DNA of 8,196 bases. It comes from Methanosarcinaceae archaeon (GTDB lineage: Archaea > Halobacteriota > Methanosarcinia > Methanosarcinales > Methanosarcinaceae). Where the stretch lies: positions 1 through 8,196 of the forward strand of contig JAUWBW010000074.1 in assembly GCA_030609665.1 (NCBI GenBank). Direction: 5' to 3'. The position numbers and the translations under genes were made by a program. The notes below the pieces were generated by a model. The model was not told where the DNA came from. It saw only the letters and a list, made by a program, of their open reading frames with translations, and made no database searches. Below, piece after piece: positions 6,018 through 8,196 of this stretch (the stretch's first letter is position 1; every line of letters begins with the position of its first letter).

Positions 6018-6088
6018 GAAACGAGAAAATGCTCACTTCGTTCGCATTAACTCGGAGTATATCTTTATAAAACATATACACTACAAAA
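6018..6088 (+). repeat. 70-bp dispersed promoter-like repeat, copy C (divergent)
   Basis: It shares GAAACGAGAAAATGCTCACT, ATTAACTCGGAGTATAT and a trailing CATATAC-ACTACAAAA with copies A and B, but needs one or two single-base gaps. TTTATAAAA at 6064-6072 could still act as a TATA box. No gene follows directly, so it may be a solitary repeat or the promoter of something lost or unrecognised. Confidence 0.6.
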
Positions 6089-6161
6089 CGGATTTCAAGC
6101 GGTGTCGTATTTGCAGATATGAGAATTGCATGTTTTTGGTTGTGGGTTTGATAGCAGTGGA

Positions 6162-6179
6162 ATGCGCCGCCTGCGGCGG
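6162..6179 (+). repeat. GC-rich palindromic dispersed repeat, copy 3
   Basis: ATGCGCCGCCTGCGGCGG, the best-formed of three copies in the window (see 2840-2857 on the opposite strand and 3004-3019). It sits in gene-free DNA and can form a compact GC hairpin. Confidence 0.65.
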
Positions 6180-6411
6180 GGACTGATGCACCGACTTCTT
6201 CCGTTTAGGTCAATTGATGCGCCTCTCTCTTTAACATCGGCACCCGCATGTACGCACAATTTGCCTGCGAGTACTATGTGTCTGTGCGCTGGCGGCGCTG
6301 TGTAGAAACCTGTCGATCATTTTGGAGTTTAGAAAATTATGCCATATGATCGATTCCCTTCATAATCGACACTTGGAAGTTGACGCGACACTAGCGATTA
6401 AATGGTTTGAA

Positions 6412-6430
6412 AACGATATCCAAAATCGTT
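6412..6430. repeat. Inverted repeat just upstream of the M50 protease promoter
   Basis: AACGAT and ATCGTT flank seven bases. The right arm touches the likely TATA box (6428-6435), so a protein bound here would interfere with or assist promoter recognition. This is a possible operator; nothing identifies the regulator. Confidence 0.35.
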
Positions 6431-6435
6431 ATATG
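6428..6435 (+). promoter_or_regulatory. Likely TATA box of the M50 protease gene
   Basis: GTTATATG is centred about 26 bases before the ATG at 6458. This predicts transcription starting at the start codon and fits the lack of a good ribosome-binding site. Confidence 0.4.
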
Positions 6436-6457
6436 CCAGAGTGAATAGTTACAGTTG

Positions 6458-7063
6458 ATGAAAATTGATCTAAAAGAAACCATACATCTTCTTGCATCAC
6501 TTGTGGTACTTACGGTAGCATTCGCATACCCTTCAACAGAACCAACCATGCTGGCTGTGATTGCACTTAGTGTTGGTAGTGGTTTCATATTTCATGAACT
6601 CGGGCATAAGTTCACAGCCCAGCGCTTTGGATATACTGCAGTCTATGAAGCAAGCCCGATGGGACTCTTGCTTGCTATTTTTCTCAAAATAATAACAGGG
6701 GTCGTGTTCGCAGCACCAGGCGCGGTCATGATACGAAAACGCCAATCATATTATTCAAATGACGACAGATACTACGATATGCTCACACAATCACGGGAAA
6801 CATGGAAGATCGCGCTGGCAGGCCCATTGATCAATGTGGCGCTTGCTGTTGTGTTCATGGGAATCATGTTTTTATCAGACTCTGCGCTCATGCAAACCAT
6901 GGGTCTTTATGGTGCATACGTAAACGTTTTTCTTGCAGGGTTCAACATGATACCATTTGGACCGCTTGACGGCGCCAAGGTCTTTAAGCACAATCCTGCC
7001 ATGTGGGGATTTGTCGGATTGCCGCTTGTGCTGATGTTCCTTATTATCTCAGGAATCCTTTGA
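6458..7063 (+). CDS. Site-2-protease-type M50 family zinc metalloprotease
   Basis: The protein of about 201 residues is mostly hydrophobic and carries both hallmarks of M50 intramembrane proteases. These are the zinc-binding HELGH at residues 46-50, inside a membrane helix that starts near 31, and NMIPFGPLDG at 163-172, whose Asp (171) is the third zinc ligand. The conserved AGPLINVALA (121-130) lies in another helix. Further membrane segments are near 10-24, 68-90 and 186-201. It lacks PDZ or CBS domains, so it is a minimal form. Such enzymes cut membrane-embedded proteins; the substrate is unknown. A TTG at 6455 precedes the ATG, but the ATG at 6458 is preferred: there is no clear ribosome-binding site and the TATA box at 6428-6435 predicts a leaderless message beginning there. 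Its last 15 bases overlap the end of the opposing small membrane ORF. Confidence 0.9.
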   Translation: MKIDLKETIHLLASLVVLTVAFAYPSTEPTMLAVIALSVGSGFIFHELGHKFTAQRFGYTAVYEASPMGLLLAIFLKIITGVVFAAPGAVMIRKRQSYYSNDDRYYDMLTQSRETWKIALAGPLINVALAVVFMGIMFLSDSALMQTMGLYGAYVNVFLAGFNMIPFGPLDGAKVFKHNPAMWGFVGLPLVLMFLIISGIL

Positions 7064-7261
7064 TACTGTCTCGGGTGCGCTATGAACTTTCATATCGTCC
7101 AGTTTATCATCAGCGCCTTCTGCATCATCCTGCATATCGATGATATAATCCTTATTGGTAGCAGATGTCAGGACTGATGCGGATTTTAATGAATATGCCG
7201 TCAGCAATACAATGATAACAAATACTAGTGCACCAATCCCAAAAGCCGTTATTGAATCCAT
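7049..7261 (-). CDS. Small single-helix membrane protein, unknown function
   Basis: I do not recognise this 70-residue ORF. It has one clear membrane helix (about residues 6-24, TAFGIGALVFVIIVLLTAY), then a polar, acidic tail (MQDDAEGADDKLDD). That hydrophobic-then-acidic pattern is what a real small membrane protein would show, and the ORF fills an otherwise empty interval. The start is ATG at 7261; no Shine-Dalgarno sequence is obvious. It lies 53 bases downstream of mtd on the same strand, but a hairpin followed by a T-rich tract separates them, so readthrough or a separate promoter would be needed. It overlaps the end of the convergent M50 gene by 15 bases. It could be a partner or substrate of that protease (speculative), or a chance ORF. 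Confidence 0.5.
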   Translation of the reverse strand: MDSITAFGIGALVFVIIVLLTAYSLKSASVLTSATNKDYIIDMQDDAEGADDKLDDMKVHSAPETVSKDS

Positions 7262-7270
7262 GGACCGGTT

Positions 7271-7315
7271 TTAGAAAAAAAGAAAAGTGAAAAAAGAAGT
7301 GTCCAGTGGACACTT
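7271..7315 (-). terminator. Hairpin and T-rich terminator after mtd
   Basis: The perfect inverted repeat AAGTGTCCAGTGGACACTT (7297-7315) begins at the last base of the mtd stop codon. On the minus strand it is followed by a T-rich tract with runs of six and seven T (7271-7296). This arrangement should end or weaken transcription from mtd and also protect the 3' end of its message. Confidence 0.75.
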
Positions 7316-8145
7316 TACTGTGGTTTCTCGTACAATTTTGTCTTTCTTACAATATTGCCTTTCTTTGAGTGAGCCTGCCTGAAGACAGTATCATTGGATT
7401 TCTCGATCTCCCTTGCATCAATTGCAAGCTGTGCTGCTGCGCGCATCATCTCATGACCTGTTGCGGTTGTGAGTGTTACCTGCTCGATGTCTTTCATCAT
7501 GAAGCATGCAGGGAAGTTGATCTGTGCAACCTTGTCAGCCATGTGCAATGCAGCAAGTGCTTTTGCTTTTGCGTATGGGTTAGCGAATCCTGCACTCTCG
7601 ATACATTTCTCAGGTTTTGCGAGAATATGTGGAAGTTCAAGGTCCTTGCCGGATTTACCAGCATCCACCTGTGCAGCAACATCGTCAAATGCTTCCTGTA
7701 TGAGTCTTACTACACCACAGGTTGAAAGCACTTTCATTGCATCAGAATTGAATGAAGCCATCTCTACAGGGTCAAGGAACTCGGTCTTTGCACCGATCAG
7801 TGGATCAACGGTCATGATGATGTAACCAAAGCCTGCATCTTCGAGTGCCTTGCGGTCATCCTTCTTTGTCGGTCCGTCCGAAATTACGATGCATGGTACG
7901 TCCTTATACAACTCTCGTGCAGCAGTTGGCCCCGGTGCACTTGAATTTGGACTGATCATGACGTAAAAGTCAGCATCCATCTTCTTAAGGTATTCAGTTT
8001 CTGCAGCTTCATCCTTACCCATCTTTGGACCGGTTCCTAAAGAACGAATCTCGATGCCTTCTCTTGCTGCAATCTCATCCTGGATCAAGTCAATAACCTG
8101 ACTCATCCCTAAATTTCCCAATTTAACAAATCCTATTTTAGCCAT
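7315..8145 (-). CDS. mtd: F420-dependent methylenetetrahydromethanopterin dehydrogenase
   Basis: Mtd catalyses the reversible oxidation of methylene-H4MPT (or methylene-H4SPT) to the methenyl form with coenzyme F420. It is a cytosolic step of CO2-reducing methanogenesis, of methyl oxidation, or of reverse methanogenesis. The 276 residues match the usual family length. The sequence is typical throughout: MAKIGFVKLGNLGMSQVIDL at the start, RSLGTGPKMG near 35-44, MISPNSSAPGPTAARE near 63-78, VISDGPTKKDDRKALED, IMTVDPLIGAKTEFLDP near 110-126, and HMADKVAQINFPACF further on. ATG at 8145 is preceded by the ribosome-binding site GGTGTGAT five bases away and by a TATA box at 8177-8190. A strong hairpin follows the stop codon. 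As a single-gene unit with its own promoter and terminator, it should be highly expressed. Confidence 0.97.
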   Translation of the reverse strand: MAKIGFVKLGNLGMSQVIDLIQDEIAAREGIEIRSLGTGPKMGKDEAAETEYLKKMDADFYVMISPNSSAPGPTAARELYKDVPCIVISDGPTKKDDRKALEDAGFGYIIMTVDPLIGAKTEFLDPVEMASFNSDAMKVLSTCGVVRLIQEAFDDVAAQVDAGKSGKDLELPHILAKPEKCIESAGFANPYAKAKALAALHMADKVAQINFPACFMMKDIEQVTLTTATGHEMMRAAAQLAIDAREIEKSNDTVFRQAHSKKGNIVRKTKLYEKPQ

Positions 8146-8176
8146 TTTGAATCACACCATTGAGATTACCAGAGTT

Positions 8177-8190
8177 GCTTATATTATTTT
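8177..8190 (-). promoter_or_regulatory. TATA box of mtd
   Basis: The minus strand reads AAAATAATATAAGC, preceded by purine-rich bases that could serve as BRE. It predicts transcription starting near 8157, giving a very short leader that begins at the ribosome-binding site (8151-8158). Confidence 0.55.
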
Positions 8191-8196
8191 TGGAAT

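Larger units (their letters stand above)
6346..6444 (+). pseudogene. Possible remnant of a PIN-domain (VapC-like) toxin N-terminus
   Basis: A 32-codon plus-strand frame from ATG at 6346 to TGA at 6444 contains VDATLAIKWFEND. This closely resembles the first strand and helix of PIN-domain ribonucleases (consensus DASVAIKWF with the first catalytic Asp). The frame then stops, whereas a complete PIN domain needs about 130 residues with three or four more acidic residues. No continuation is seen; the M50 gene starts 13 bases later. A VapB-like antitoxin gene is not visible upstream. This may be the broken end of a toxin-antitoxin pair, with its tail now serving as promoter DNA for the protease gene. 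The match is short, so chance similarity is possible. Confidence 0.3.
5912..6454. other. Gene-free stretch with repeats and possible gene remnants
   Basis: No intact gene is convincing in these 543 bases. They hold copy C of the 70-bp repeat (6018-6088), a copy of the GC-rich palindrome (6162-6179), an 8-bp inverted repeat TCGATCAT/ATGATCGA (6313-6320 and 6346-6353), a possible PIN-toxin remnant (6346-6444), and the promoter of the M50 protease. A 73-codon stop-free minus-strand stretch (6095-6313) lacks a start codon. Confidence 0.55.

Noticed and set aside
5911..6186. 91-codon plus-strand ORF after DUF2111
   Set aside because: It starts with GTG overlapping the DUF2111 stop without a ribosome-binding site, runs through repeat copy C and the GC palindrome, and has a composition unlike a folded protein.
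7369..7825. Two overlapping 118-codon plus-strand ORFs opposite mtd
   Set aside because: They are Cys- and Ser-rich translations of the antisense of mtd, whose identity is certain.

Overview
The window looks like a piece of a methanogen-type (euryarchaeal) chromosome, most likely from Methanosarcinales or a related methanotrophic (ANME-type) archaeon. The strongest evidence is mtd, the F420-dependent methylene-H4MPT dehydrogenase, at the right end. It is supported by two families largely confined to methanogens and relatives (DUF473 and DUF2111), an archaeal PAC2 proteasome-chaperone homologue, an archaeal-type tRNA-Val without encoded CCA, and TATA-box promoters. The exact genus is inference.

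Left part (1-2800) looks accessory. The 3' portion of an AT-rich, helicase-IV-like SF1 helicase runs off the left edge and converges on a DUF4143-type AAA ATPase on the minus strand. Immediately upstream of the ATPase TATA box are two 33-bp tandem repeats, which also read as an 11-residue peptide repeat in frame with the ATPase.

Middle part (2800-4860). A gene-poor stretch with dispersed repeats leads to tRNA-Val(CAC) on the minus strand, whose 3' end faces the accessory side. An imperfect inverted repeat of the CAGGAT type follows. Next come DUF473 and a PAC2 protein, both on the minus strand; the PAC2 protein ends in Met-Tyr-Gly, a fit to the HbYX proteasome-docking motif.

Right part (4860-8196) is core-like. 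A stand-alone pyruvate-kinase C-terminal-domain protein and DUF2111 form a plus-strand pair. They are followed by about 540 bases without an intact gene (repeats, a possible PIN-toxin remnant), then a small M50 site-2-type protease. That gene converges on a small one-helix membrane ORF, which lies downstream of mtd and is separated from it by a strong hairpin.

The most unusual observation is a roughly 70-bp sequence present three times (3788-3860 minus, 4725-4797 plus, 6018-6088 plus). One copy directly precedes DUF473, one directly precedes the pyruvate-kinase-like gene, and one lies in the gene-free stretch. It is either a mobile or dispersed short repeat carrying a TATA box, or a shared promoter module. 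I see no CRISPR array, no insertion sequence and no complete new defence system here.
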